The translations under genes and the position numbers were made by a program. The notes under the pieces are model-generated. The model was given only the letters and a program-made list of their open reading frames with translations. It did not search any database and was not told the origin of the DNA. A DNA stretch of 64,000 nucleotides from Cinnamomum chago (taxonomy: Eukaryota > Streptophyta > Magnoliopsida > Laurales > Lauraceae): contig CP142458.1 in assembly GCA_038049695.1 (NCBI GenBank), forward strand, positions 42,129,501 through 42,193,500, given 5' to 3'. Within the stretch, counting starts at the first letter, position 1, and each line of letters starts with the position of its first letter. Below, piece after piece: positions 11,472 to 22,921 of the stretch.

Positions 11472-11841
11472 AGAGCTGTGGGAACATTCAATGATCAAGA
11501 TGAAATCTATCTTTAATATCCCCTTGTGCCAATTAATGGATTTATCATTGGTAAGTACACACCCATTCCAATTAAGAGTTAATTGGATCGGTACCAAATG
11601 ATCACTGTAATTAATTAGGGCTCAAGGATAATAAGATATGGATCTATTTTGGAGGACATGTCCAATTGATCCATGGATATAGATGGAGAGGCCTACTTGT
11701 GGTAATTGAAAAGTTTAGGGTCTTCATTGTAATTTATTCCTAAGACTGGAGTTCAATTGCATTTATATAGTGGAGTTATTTGCAATTAACTGTGGGCCCG
11801 GATTGTACATGAGATGTGGGGTCATGTGTCCCAGTTGGAGT
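11472..11841 (+). repeat. Angela-like LTR fragment, plus orientation, middle part
   Basis: It matches the LTR of 16587 from about 570 bp inward (GTAGAGCTGTGGG near 17159) up to CCAGTTGGAG. Its continuation is found at 13601, on the other side of the complete minus-oriented LTR, so that LTR was inserted into this copy. Confidence 0.8.
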
Positions 11842-13600
11842 TGTTGGAAAATAGGTGGGCCATTCAGATAGGTTTCAAAAACTTTTGATCCACTTAATGT
11901 AGAGATCAACTATCTAGAAAGCAACAAAACCCAATCCAGGATGCAATCCCTCAAACTCATAAATCATGTACAGCAATATATCCTATCTAGAAAATAGAAA
12001 ACAACACCTAAACATGCAACCACGAAATCTACAACATACAAGGATGTAGATTATACCTTTGGAGCTTAGTAGTGCTCTAATGGAGAAGTTGATCTCTTTC
12101 TTTGATGATGAACACCAACACTAATCAAACTCCAACACCTTTTGATCTTCCACGCTATGACCCATATTAGATTCTCTTTTCTCAAGAAAATAGTGGAATC
12201 TCCAAGAGAAAACCCTAAAGGAAACTAGAAGAGGGAAGAGATGTGCAACAACTTGCACAAGAGATGAAGAAAGATGATGGGCGTGAATCCCTAGGTGGAA
12301 TTATTACATGGGACGTTCAAGCCTCTTCTCTCTCTCTCTCTCTCTCTTTTATAGCACTTAAGTAACCTCCTCTTACTAATTGAAATAGAAGTCTTACTTC
12401 TAAAACAATTAGTTGCTTACTAAATCACAATTAGAAGTCTTACTTCAAATATGATTAGTAACTTCCTCTTTTACTAATTAAAATAGAAATCTCACTTCCA
12501 TTAATAATTAGTAACTTACTATTACCACTATTAGAAGTCTTACTTCAAATAGAAATAGTAACTTTCTATTTCCTTTTAGAGTTCTACTATGATTAGTATC
12601 TTTCTAATATCTTGGGCTAGTGTGGGGGCCACTAGGGATTCCTTAGAAAGCTGGCTCCAACTGGGACACGCGACCCCACATCTCATTTGCAATCCGGGCC
12701 CACAGTTAATTGCAAATAACTCCACTATATAAACGCAATTGAACTCCAGTCTTAGGAATATATTACAATGAAGTCCCTAAACTTCCCAATTACCACAAGT
12801 AGGCCCCTCCATCAATATCCATGGGTCAATTGGACCTGTCCACCAAATTAGATCCATATCTTATTATCCTTGAGCCCCAATTAATTATAATGATCATTTG
12901 GTACCGATCCAATTAACTCTTAATTGGAATGGGTGCGCACTTACCAATGATAAATCCATTAATTGGCACAAGGGGATATTAAAGATAGATTCCATCTTGA
13001 TCATTGAATGTTCCCACAACTCTACTACCACGTGCCCAAATCACCGAGGTGTTGACCTACAATTGGCCTCACTCATTGGTGACTCAAAGCAAATGAATAG
13101 ATAGAAACTTGAGTTCATTAATGTCTCAGGATTGTGAGCCTATTGCTAGGGAATTATGAGAGCAGACCTTAAAAGTAAAGACAATGTATATAAGGTGCTT
13201 CTCATGGTCCTTCAATACATCCAATGTACCAGCACCATGATCCAGAATCTTACATTCTGATGATCGAGACAAATCACACTATCTCATAGTGATCAAAGTG
13301 CTGCAACCTTGTCAAATGAGATGCCCAATCTCATTACTGGTTGTGAAGATATTTAAGTATAAGATTTGCAATATATGTCTCCTGTATGTGGATCTCAGCC
13401 ATACACACGTATTACATCTAGTATACTTCTGGACTCCGGTTCATCTCATAAACCATTATGTCATTCGTATTGGTTATGTGCAAGTATATAATTAAACACC
13501 ATTCATCTCATGAAAGGAAAACATGATTGTATTGATAAATAAAGAAATTAATCAATTTGTTACATCATATACCCTTGGTATTGAGACTATAAAACTAACA
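11842..13600 (-). mobile_element. Angela-like solo LTR, complete, minus orientation
   Basis: A full-length LTR of 1,759 bp with TG...CA ends, running TGTTAGTTTTATAG to TTTTCCAACA on the minus strand. Sequences on its two sides belong to one plus-oriented Angela-like LTR, so this is an insertion into a relative. No primer site or coding sequence is attached, which makes it a solo LTR. I do not see a perfect 5-bp target duplication. Confidence 0.8.
12327..12570 (-). promoter_or_regulatory. Angela-like LTR promoter: GAAGTNAGACTTC repeats, TATA, CT run
   Basis: Upstream of a minus-strand TATAAAA (12347-12353) lie four copies of the small palindrome GAAGTNAGACTTC or close variants (about 12390, 12430, 12490 and 12535 on the plus axis), spaced 40-60 bp. 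A CT dinucleotide run (12327-12347) lies just downstream of the TATA box. Repeated short motifs ahead of TATA are known from U3 regions of other plant copia elements such as Tnt1 and Tto1; the function here is inferred. Confidence 0.55.
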
Positions 13601-14371
13601 ATCAGCTTTCTAAGGAATCCCTAGTGGTCCCCATGCTAGCCCAGGTTATTAGAAAGATACTAATTCTAGTAGAACTCTAAAAGGAAATAGAAAGTTACTA
13701 TTTCTATTTGAAGTGAGACTTCTAATTTAATTTGAAAAAGAGAAAGTTACTAATCATATTTGAAGTGAGACTTCTAATTGTGATTTAGTATGTTACTAAT
13801 TATTGTGGAAGTAAGACTTCTATTTCAATTTGTAGGAGGAGGTTGCTTAAGAGATATAAATAAGAGGAGGAGTGCTTTGGACGTTCCCCATGCACAATTC
13901 CACAATTGGAATTCACGCTTAAGCCTAGGATTGTGCAAGTGTTGCACACTCCTCTTCCTCTCCCTCTTCTAGTTCTCTTCTAGTTTCCTTTAGGGTCTTC
14001 TCTTGGAGATTCCACCATCTTCTTGAGAAAAGAGAATCTGATACGGGTTATAGCGTGGAAGATCAAAAGGTGTTGGAGATTCTGATTTGATCAGTGAAAG
14101 TGTTTCATCATCAAAGAAAGTCACAACTTCTCCATTAGAGCACTACTAAGCTCCAAAGGTATAATCTACATCCTTGTATGTTGTAGATTTCGTGGTTGCA
14201 TATTTAGGTGTTGTTTTCTATCTTCTAGATAGGTTATATTGTTGTATATGACTTATGAGTTTGAGGGATTGCATCTTGGATTGGGGTTGTTGCCTTCTAG
14301 ATAGTTGATCCCTGCATCAAGTGGGTCAAAAGTTTTTGAAACCTATCTGAATGGCCCACCTATTTCCAACA
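13601..14371 (+). repeat. Angela-like LTR fragment, plus orientation, 3' part
   Basis: It continues the copy begun at 11472 and runs to the LTR end TTTCCAACA at 14371. It contains three GAAGTNAGACTTC palindromes and TATAAATA at 13855-13862. The Tat-like pol remnant follows directly, with no primer site, so this is an LTR at the 3' end of its insertion or a solo LTR. Confidence 0.82.
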
Positions 14372-16586
14372 GCTATGGTTGGGTGAAGGGATGATGTGGG
14401 GGCATGTATTAGGTCGGCATGTAGCTGACATTCTTTGCATCTCCTAACATAATGGACTGAATCAAATTCTAGGGATGGCCAATAATAACCTAAACGGATG
14501 ATCTTCTTAGCCAACATCTGGCCGTTGACATGTCCTCCACACTCTCCTGAATGTGCTTCTTCAATTATCTCTTGCCCTTCTTCTGTGGTCACACATCGTA
14601 GGAGGATTCCACTGAATGATCTGCGATACAATAGCCCCGCGACTATGATATATCTCTGAACCATTTCTTTCAACGCTTTTTTATCCGATCGGGTGGCATA
14701 TTCAGGGATGTAGCCATCGTGTAAGTAATTCCAGATATCGTAGTATCATGGGTGATCATCTACCAGGTCATCGTCACGTTGTATGCGAGCTAAGACTCCT
14801 TTGGGCTTGGTGTTCTCCTCGTGATCAGACTCTTTGGCCTTGGTTTTCTTACTCTTTTCCTTCGAAACTTTTGGCAGAACTTCGGCAGGGTTCCTTTTGG
14901 TTAAATCTATCGGTTTGACGGACGGAGACAGTAGCCTTTTAATTAGGAAGCCTTCAGAATCTTTATTGTCAGGTATCTCTATGATCGAAGCTAGGATTGC
15001 TAATGAGTCAGCCAGTTGATTCAAGGCTCGTGGGATGTAGAGGAAGGAAATCTTTTTGAAATCAGTCATTAATTCTTTTGCTTTTGCATGGTAATGTGCA
15101 AGCTTGGGGGCATTGACCTTCCATTCCCCGGCTACTTGGGAAACAACAACCTTAGAATCACCGAAGACTCTCAGTTTCTCGATACCTAGGGTCTGGGCTT
15201 CTCTCAGTCCTGCTAGTAAAGCTTCGTATTCCATCATGTTGTTGGTTGCTGGAAACCCAATCTTGTAGGCTTTCGGTATGGCAACTCCTTCTGGGGATAA
15301 CAATACAATCCCAACTCCTTTTCCATTTTGGTTCAAAGCCCCATCGAAATACATGGTCCATAAATCATCATTCTTAACTTCCTCAATGTCTGTAAATAAA
15401 ATGTCCTCATCGGGGAAACTGGTTTTGACTGGCTCGTATTGAGGCAGAGGGAGGTGTGCTAGATGGTCAGCGATCGCCTGTCCTTTTACGGACTTTTGTG
15501 TAATATAGGTTATGTCAAATTCGGCCAAGAGCATTTGCCATCAGGCAACTCTTCCTCAAGTGACAGGTTTCTTGAAAATATACTTTAAGGGATCCATCCT
15601 CGTTAGGAGTTTAACTTGATGGGCTAGAAAGTAACGTCTCAATTTCTAGGCCGCCCAAACCACGACTAAGCAAGTTCTTTCCATCGGAGAGTATTTCCTT
15701 TCATAGGGTAATAGCGATTTGCTCAGGTAATAAATAACGTTCTCCTTTCGGCCGGTCTCATCATGCTGACCCAGGACTACACCAATCGCAGATTCTGTCG
15801 TTGACACGTATAGGATGAGAGGCTTGTTTTTGATAGGGGGTTTCAGGTCGGGAGGACTCAAAAGATATTTCTTCAGATCTTCAAATGCCTTTCGGCAGTC
15901 GTCATCCCAGTGGTACTTCACACCTCCTTTTAGCAATTTGTGGAATGGTTCACACCTATGGGAATGTTGTGATATGAATCTCCTGATGAACTGCAATCAC
16001 CCTATGAGGCCTTTAATTCTTTGAGATTCTTCGGGGGTGGCATTTCAAGGATGGCCTTTACCTTAGACGGATCAACCTCGATCCCCCGATTACTTACCAT
16101 AAAACCCAGGAGTTTGCCGGAGGATACTCGAAAAAAACATTTCTTCGGATTTATTTTCAGTTGGGTGTCTCTGGATCGTTGAAAGACTTTTCTGAGAGCC
16201 GTGACATGATCTTCACGGGTTTTGGATTTGATTAGAATTTCATCTACGTAGACTTCCATACAATCGTGTATCATATCGTGGAATATCGCCATCATGGCTC
16301 TCTGATAAGTGGCACCGGCATTCTTTAATCTGAAAGGCATCACAAGGTAGCAATAGGTCCCCCAGGGTGTAATGAATGATGTTTCTCTTGATCCTCTGGT
16401 GACAGCTTGATTTGATTGTACCATGAGTAACCATCCATGAATGATAGCATAGTGTGCCCTGTAGTATTATCAATAAGCACGTCGATGTGAGGCAAGGGGA
16501 AATCGTCTTTAGGAGATGCCTTGTTCAGATTTCGGAAATCAATACAGACTCGGACGCGTCCGTCTTTCTTCTTTACCAGGACTATG
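14372..16586 (-). pseudogene. pol: Tat-1 pol remnant (RT, RNase H, second RNase H, integrase start)
   Basis: On the minus strand the order from right to left is as follows. The reverse transcriptase palm begins near 16580 (KKDGRVRVCIDF-like) and has FRLKNAGATYQRAMM and EVYVDEILIKSK near 16200-16330. A gypsy RNase H with connection follows at about 15650-16000 (AFEDLKKYLLSPP, SIGVVLGQHDETG-like). A second, archaeal-type RNase H lies at about 14950-15420 (MYFDGALNQNGKG, NNMMEYEALLAGLREA, FGDSKVVVSQV). The integrase HHCC region lies near 14390-14600 (CGGHVNGQMLAKKI, CKECQLHA). The extra RNase H marks the Tat lineage of Ty3/gypsy. It has about five breaks and both ends are cut by Angela-like sequences. 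Confidence 0.85.
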
Positions 16587-19500
16587 TGCTAGTTTTATGG
16601 TCTCAATACCAGCACATGATTAATAAATTGATTAATTTCTTTATTTATCAATATATATTATTGCTTTCCTTTCATGAGATGAATGGTGTTTTATTACTTG
16701 TTTGCACATAACTAATACGAATGACAAAATTATTCATGAGATGAACCGGAGTCCACAAGTATACTAGATGTAATACATGTGTATGGATGAGATCCATATA
16801 CAGGAGGCATGTATTGCAAATCTTATACTTAAATATCTTCACAACCAGTAATGAGATTAGGCATCTCATTTGACAAGGTTGCAGCACTTTGATCACTATT
16901 AGATAGTGTGATTTGTCTTGATCATCAGAATGTAAGATTCTAGATCATGGTGCTGGTACATTGGATGTACTGAAGGACCATGAGAAGCACCTTATATACA
17001 CTGTCTTTACTTTTAAGGTCTGCTCTCATAATTCCCTAGCAATGGCTCACAATCCTGAGACATTAATGAACTCAAGTTTCTATCTGTTCATTTGCTTTGA
17101 GTCACCAATGAGTGAGGCCAATTGTAGGTCAACACCTCGGTGATTTGGGCACGTGGTAGTAGAGCTGTGGGAACATTCAATGGTCAAGATGGAATCTATC
17201 TTTAATATCCCCTTGTGCCAATTAATGGATTTATCATTAGTAAGTGCGCACCCATTCCAATTAAGAGTTAATTGGATCGGTATCAAATGATCACTATAAT
17301 TAATTGGGGCTCAAGGATAATAAGTTATGGATCTATTTTGGTGGACAGGTCCAATTGATCCATGGATATAGATGGAGGGGCCTACTTGTGGTACTGTGGA
17401 AGTTTAGGGTCTTCATTGTAATATATTCCTAAGACTGGAGTTCAATTGCATTTATATAGTGGAGTTATTTGCAATTAATTGTGGGCCCGGATTGCACAAG
17501 AGATGTGGGGTCGCGTGTCCTAGTTGGAGCCAGCTTTCTAAGGAATCCCTAGTGGTCCCCACGCTAGCCCAAGATATTAGAAAAATACAAATTATAGTAG
17601 AACTCTAAAAGGAAATAAAAAGTTACTATTTCTATTTGAAGTGAGACTTCTAATAGTGGTAATAGTAAGCTACTAATTATTAATGGAAGTGAGACTTCTA
17701 TTTTAATTAGAAAAAGAGAAAGTTACTAATCATATTTGAAGTAAGACTTCTAATTGTGATTTAGTAAGCAACTAATTGTTATAGACTTCTAATTGTGATT
17801 TAGAAAGTTACTAATCATATTTGAAGTAAGACTTCTAATTGTGATTTAGAAAGAGTTTCATCATCAAAGAAAGACATAACTTCTCCATTAGAGCACTACT
17901 AAGCTCCAAAGGTATAATCTACTTCCTTGTATGTTGTAGATATCGTGGTCGCTTGTTAGGTGCTGTTTCTGTTAGGGATTTTGTGTATTGCAATTTGATG
18001 GATGCATTATCATTCTAGCATCATTTGAATTTTTACACATGCATTTTTTTAGAAAAACTTGAAATCTTGTTTTACACATGCATTGTTGAAATATTGATTT
18101 ATGCATATTTTTATTTTAAACATTGGATGCAATTTGTTTTGAAAAGAAGTTTTATCAAATCAAGCTAGCCTATGTTTTATATCTTTCAAATCATTTTAGG
18201 CTTTTTATGTTTCATGATTTTAACCCTCTTAGTTTGATTTAAATCATGATTCCAAGCTTGATTCAGTGGCCCAAAAGTTCCCTTCAAGAAATACTTTGAA
18301 ATATGAATTTTAAGGGAATTTGGTCCCTGGGCCCGGGTCGACCTGTAGTCGACCGGGTAAAGAGCTGTTGGGTTTCTTTTCAAACAGTCAGATTTATGAC
18401 CGTTGAAGGCCAGGTCGACCGGGGAGACGCAGGAACTCAATTTTTGAGTATAAATACAAGTTCATTCCTTTGGAAATATGGTTGAAAAAGAGAGGAACCA
18501 AGAGCCACTCTTGAGGTGTTTTGTGACAAGAAAAAGGGGATGAACTAAGAGAGACCAAGGGGTCATTAGTGAAGCTAAAGCTTGGATCAATGAAGTTAAA
18601 TCTCTAAGTAAGCTTTACTTTTCTTAATCATATGTTATATGCTTTGTTTAAATTATTGGTAAATGAATTTTAGCATTATAACTATGATGTGTTGAATCCA
18701 TTTTTCTTTTAATCTTTGATCTAAGGTAGATTGGATTCTTCACTTTGATTTCAATCCAAGTTGTTTTAAAATCTTCCTTAATCATGCTTAGCCAAAATCT
18801 TTGTTTTCTTTTATAGCATGATTCTTTTACTTGGTTGAATCTTTATTTGTTGTTTTCATTCATTTGAACTTTATTTAAATTTGTTTAGTTTTGAAAACAA
18901 CATTGCACATGCATCACATGTTTAGAGCTAATTAATTTCATACAACTTGTGAGCCTTTAATTTTCATATCATCAAGTCTGTATCCATACATTTGATTTGC
19001 ATTTAACTTCAATCAAATATTTTTTATGTGCCTTAAACTTTTAAATGCTTTGAGCATATATTAATTGAGCTTTGTTTTTAACTTGATTGAAGTTATCACA
19101 CACACACACATCATGAGCATACACATTTTCATTCATTTAGTGTTTGTGTGAGTTAGTTTTTCACTTCCATATCCGCCTATTTTAGAGGCAAATATATTGA
19201 GCTTTAATTGTATTTCTTAAAGTGTTTGTGTAGACACTACATTGAGAGAAAATCTTTTTATTGTAAAGGTTATTGCTTAGCCTAAGAAAAGCATTAGTGT
19301 AGAGGTTATTGCTTAGCCTTGGGAAAACATCTTGTAAAGGTTGTTGTTTAGCCTAGAAAAACAACATTGTAAAGGTTATTGCTTAGCCTATTGAAAAGCA
19401 TAGATAGTGGAAATCCGGTGTGGTGTTGGATCACAAGCCGGTAGTGGATGTAGGCATTGAGGCCGAACCACTATAAATCCTTGTGTGATGGTGCATGCTT

Positions 19501-19817
19501 TGTGGTGATTGTTTTTGTAAGCTTCCGCATTTATTTACTTAATCACCACTTGTGACTAGTTAATTTTAAAGAAGTTAAAATTCGTCTAAATTGGTCACAT
19601 TTTGTAGCTCACCCTATTCACTCCCCCCCCCCCCCACTAGGGTTAGGATCCCAGGACTTTCAGTTTCTATCTTCTAGATAGGTTATATTGCTGTACATGA
19701 TTTATGAGTATGAGGAATTACAGCCTAGATTGGGTTTTATAGCCTTTTGGATAGTTGATCCCTGTATCAAGTCAAAAGTTTTTGAAACCTATCCTAGAGG
19801 CCCACCTACTTCCAACA
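16587..19817 (+). repeat. 5' LTR of the Angela-like element, interrupted by a solo LTR
   Basis: It starts TGCTAGTTTTATGG inside the Tat-1 reverse transcriptase and ends TTCCAACA, followed by a primer-site-like TTGGTTTCAGAG. Removing the nested solo LTR (17970-19662) leaves about 1.5 kb. It contains the GAAGTNAGACTTC repeats at 17625-17840, part of which is locally duplicated. The lineage is inferred from the Gag sequence further right and from the long LTR plus long leader typical of Angela/BARE-type elements. Confidence 0.82.
17970..19662 (+). mobile_element. solo LTR of the NA/SIRE-like family, target duplication GTTTC
   Basis: It runs TGTTAGGG to GGACTTTCA, 1,693 bp, flanked by GTTTC at 17965-17969 and 19663-19667. 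The host sequence rejoins exactly when compared with the uninterrupted copy near 25450. It has GGTCGACC words at 18330-18425, TATAAATA at 18449-18456, a GTAAG donor-like site at 18608, and four units of the GGTTATTGCTTAGCC minisatellite at 19265-19395. Solo LTRs arise by recombination between the two LTRs of one element. Confidence 0.93.
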
Positions 19818-20145
19818 ATTGGTTTCAGAGTCATACCTCATCTCTAATCATGTTAGATCAGTAAGCTTGTTCTAATCTTTGCATGAGATGCGAAGAGGAT
19901 AGAGCAAGGCCTATGTATGGATCAGTTTTTGATGAATTTACTTGGTTTAATAGTAGATTCATGTTTGGATAGTCACAAAAGGGTTTAATAATGATGGAAG
20001 GATGGTATGAAGCCATTGGAACACTTTAGAAGTGATTTGGTGAAGATTGGACACGAACTGTAGAAACCCAAGTTGCAGGTTTCCGTCAGCTCGATCGACC
20101 GAGACCCGCGCTCGGTCAACCGAGCACTTGCAGGTCGGTCGACCG

Positions 20146-22115
20146 TGTTAGGGATTTTGTATTTGCAATTTGATGGATACATTTTCACTTTAGCATCATT
20201 TGAATTTTCACACATGCATTGTTTTAGAAAATCTTGAAATCTGGTTTTATACATGCATTGGATTTTAGACTTGTAGAATTAATGATTTATGCATGTTTTG
20301 TTTTTAAACTTGGATGCATTTGTTTTAGAATCCAAACTCTTTTGAAAACCTAATTCTTTTTGCATTACTCTTGAGAAATCAAATTGAGGATTTAGGTTTG
20401 TGCCTTGCATACATTCATCATTTTCAGAATCATTTTTGTATGCATTTAAATGTGAAAAGAGTTTTTAGAAATCAAGCAAGCCATTGGTTTTAAAGTTTCG
20501 AATCATTTTAGGCTTTTTGTGTTTCATGTTTTTAAACATCTTAAGTTGATTTAAAACATGTTTCCAAGCTTGGTTTAGTGGCCCAAAAATCCCCACAAAG
20601 AAATACTTTAAAAATATGCATTTTTGGGAATTTTGGTCCCAGGTGGTCGACCTGCAGTGTGGCCGGTCGACCGGGTCCCACTGTGCAGGTCGACTGGGGC
20701 AAAGAGCCGTTGGCTCTTCCAATGGTCATTTTTATGACCGTTTATAGCCAGGTCGACTGGGCCCTGTTACCAGGTCGACTGGGCACTCGCAGGAACCCAT
20801 TTTTTGGGTATAAAATGAAGTTCATTCCTTTTTAAAAGTTGGAGATTTTGAAGACTCTTTTGAGGAGCTTTGAGACAAAGAAAAGGGGATGAACTAAGAG
20901 AGATCAAGGGATCTTAAGTGAAGCTAAAGCTTGGATCAATGAAGTTAAATCACTAAGTAAGCTTTACTTTTTATTAATCATATGTTATATGCTTTGTTTA
21001 AATTATTGGTAAATTAATTTTAGCATTATAACTATGATGTGGTGAATCCATTCTTCTTCTAATCTTTGATTTATGTTGGAGTGGATTCTTCACCCTTGAT
21101 TTCAAACCAAGTAGTTTTTAAAATCTTTCTTAATCATGCTTTTAGACAAAATCTTTGTTTTTCTTTTATAGCATGAGTCTTTTACTTGGTTGAATCTTCA
21201 TTTGTTGTTTTCATATATTTGAACTTTAGTCAAATTAATTTGGTTTTGAAAACAACATTGCACATGCATCACATGTTCTAAGTTAGTCATTTTCATACAA
21301 CTTGTGAGTCTTTGATTTTCATATCATTAACAAGTTGATTTTCATACATGTGATTTGCATTAAACTTCAATCAATTATTTTATGTGCCTTAAACTTTGAA
21401 ATGCTTTAAGCATATATTAATTGAGCCTTCTTTTAAACTTGATTGAAGTTACCACACACACACATCATGAGCATACATCTTTGCATTCATATAGTGTTTG
21501 TGTGAGTTTGTTATTCACTTTCATATCCGCCTATTTTAAGAGGCAATTTCAATTGTGCTTAAATTGTATCTCTTAGAGTGATCTTTTGTGAAGACACCTT
21601 CTTAGAGAAATCTTTTTCTTTGTAAAGGTTATTGCTTAGCCTAAGAAAAGCATTGTGTAAAGGTTATTGCTTAGCCTAAGAAAAACATTTTGTAAAGGTT
21701 ATTGCTTAGCCTAGGAAAAGCATTGTGTAAAGGTTATTGCTTAGCCTAAGAAAAGCATTTTGTAAAGGTTATTGCTTAGCCTAGAAAAGCACATTAAGAG
21801 GTTGTTGTTTAGCCTAGAAAAACAACATTGTAAAGGTTATTGCTTAGCCTAGTAAAAAGCATAAATAGTGGAAATCCGGTGGGGTGATTGGATCACATGC
21901 CGGTAGTGGACGTAGGCATTGAGGCCGAACCACTATAAACCTTTGTGTTGTGGTGTATTCTTGTGGTGATTGTTTATATTAGCTTCCGCATTTTGTTGGA
22001 TTAAATCATCACATGTGACTAGTTTATGTTAAGAAATTAAAATTGGTCTAAATTGGTCATATTTGTAGCACACCCTATTCACCCCCCCTCTAGGGTTAGG
22101 ATCCAAGGACTTTCA
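20146..22115 (+). mobile_element. solo LTR of the NA/SIRE-like family, target duplication GACCG
   Basis: It runs TGTTAGGG to GGACTTTCA, 1,970 bp, with GACCG on both sides (20141-20145 and 22116-22120). The insertion split a GGTCGACCG word of the Angela-like leader. Features are GGTCGACC/GGTCGACT words at 20643-20790, TATAAAAT at 20809-20816, GTAAG at 20957, and the largest minisatellite of the window, about eight units at 21620-21860. Confidence 0.94.
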
Positions 22116-22759
22116 GACCGAGCCCTCTGGCTGGTCGACCGAGGACACTGCACAGCAGGTTGCAGAAATTGGATTTTTTAGTTTCGGGTCTTCTTTTGCG
22201 TTCTGTTTTTCCAACATTATTTGGCAGCCTATTTTTGTGATTTGTATGATTGTATGAGATACTAACTGTTAGGAATTTTGTATTTGCAATTTGATGGATG
22301 CATTTGCACTTTAGCATCATTTGTATTCTCACACTTGCATTGTTTTAGAAAACCTTGAAATCTAGTTTTATACATGCATAGCTTTTAAGATTTGGAAAAG
22401 TATTTGTTTTATGCATGTTTTGGTTCAAAACTTGGATGCATTGGTTTTATAATCCAAACTCTTTTGAAAACCTATTTCCTTGTGCATTACATTTGGAAAA
22501 TCATGTTGAGAATTTAGGTTTGAGCCTTGCATACATTCTTCACAAAAAGAATCATTTTTGTATGCATTTTCATTTGAAAAGAGTTTTGTCAAATCAAGCT
22601 AGCCTTTGGTTTTACTTTTGAATCATTTTAGGCTTTGGGTGTTTCATGTTTTTAAACATCTTAGAATATCATAAAACTTGTATTCTAACTTGGTTTAATG
22701 GCCCAAAAAATTCCCAACCAAAATTACTTTAGAAAAATACATTTTTGGGAAAACAGGAC

Positions 22760-22814
22760 CTTTAGCGGCGGAAAAACCACTTTTAGCGGCGGTTTCTGTG
22801 TCCGCCGCTAAAAG
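22760..22814. repeat. AGCGGCGG hairpin cassette
   Basis: CTTTTAGCGGCGG (22780-22792) and CCGCCGCTAAAAG (22802-22814) are perfect 13-bp arms around a 9-nt loop. A third direct copy, CTTTAGCGGCGG, lies at 22760-22771. Similar words are common in subterminal regions of some plant CACTA transposons, but no CACTA ends are seen here. Confidence 0.85.
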
Positions 22815-22892
22815 CAGTTTTTCAAACGGTCATTTTTTTGCCCGTTGTGTGATCCCGGTCGACCGAGACCCCTTTGCCGGTCGACCGAGGAC

Positions 22893-22921
22893 TAGCCGTT
22901 GGACACTTTTTGGCTATAAAA
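22893..22921 (+). promoter_or_regulatory. LTR core promoter of the solo LTR: MSA-type site plus TATA
   Basis: TAGCCGTTGGA, the complement of TCCAACGGCTA, is an exact YCYAACGGYYA match. TATAAAA begins 12 bp downstream. The spacing is the same as in the SIRE-like LTR. Confidence 0.6.

Noticed and set aside
19081-19112. CA/AC microsatellite as an independent feature (also near 21450, 23548, 57790, 62610)
   Set aside because: A short ACACACAC run occurs at the same place in each LTR of the group; it is a normal part of the LTR rather than a separate locus.
20640-20790. CRISPR-like spacing of GGTCGACC words
   Set aside because: The repeats are 8-16 bp palindromes with variable spacing, in a plant LTR, with no leader or cas genes. 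They are promoter-type repeats.
20541-20835. Frames rich in RSTGP/VDRP-like peptides over the palindrome clusters of several LTRs
   Set aside because: These are translations of GGTCGACC words in various frames and on both strands. No frame is consistently kept among LTR copies.
22780-22814. CACTA transposon end suggested by the AGCGGCGG inverted repeats
   Set aside because: No CACTA terminal motif, no 3-bp target duplication and no transposase are seen. The block sits in line with the cassette slot of related LTRs.
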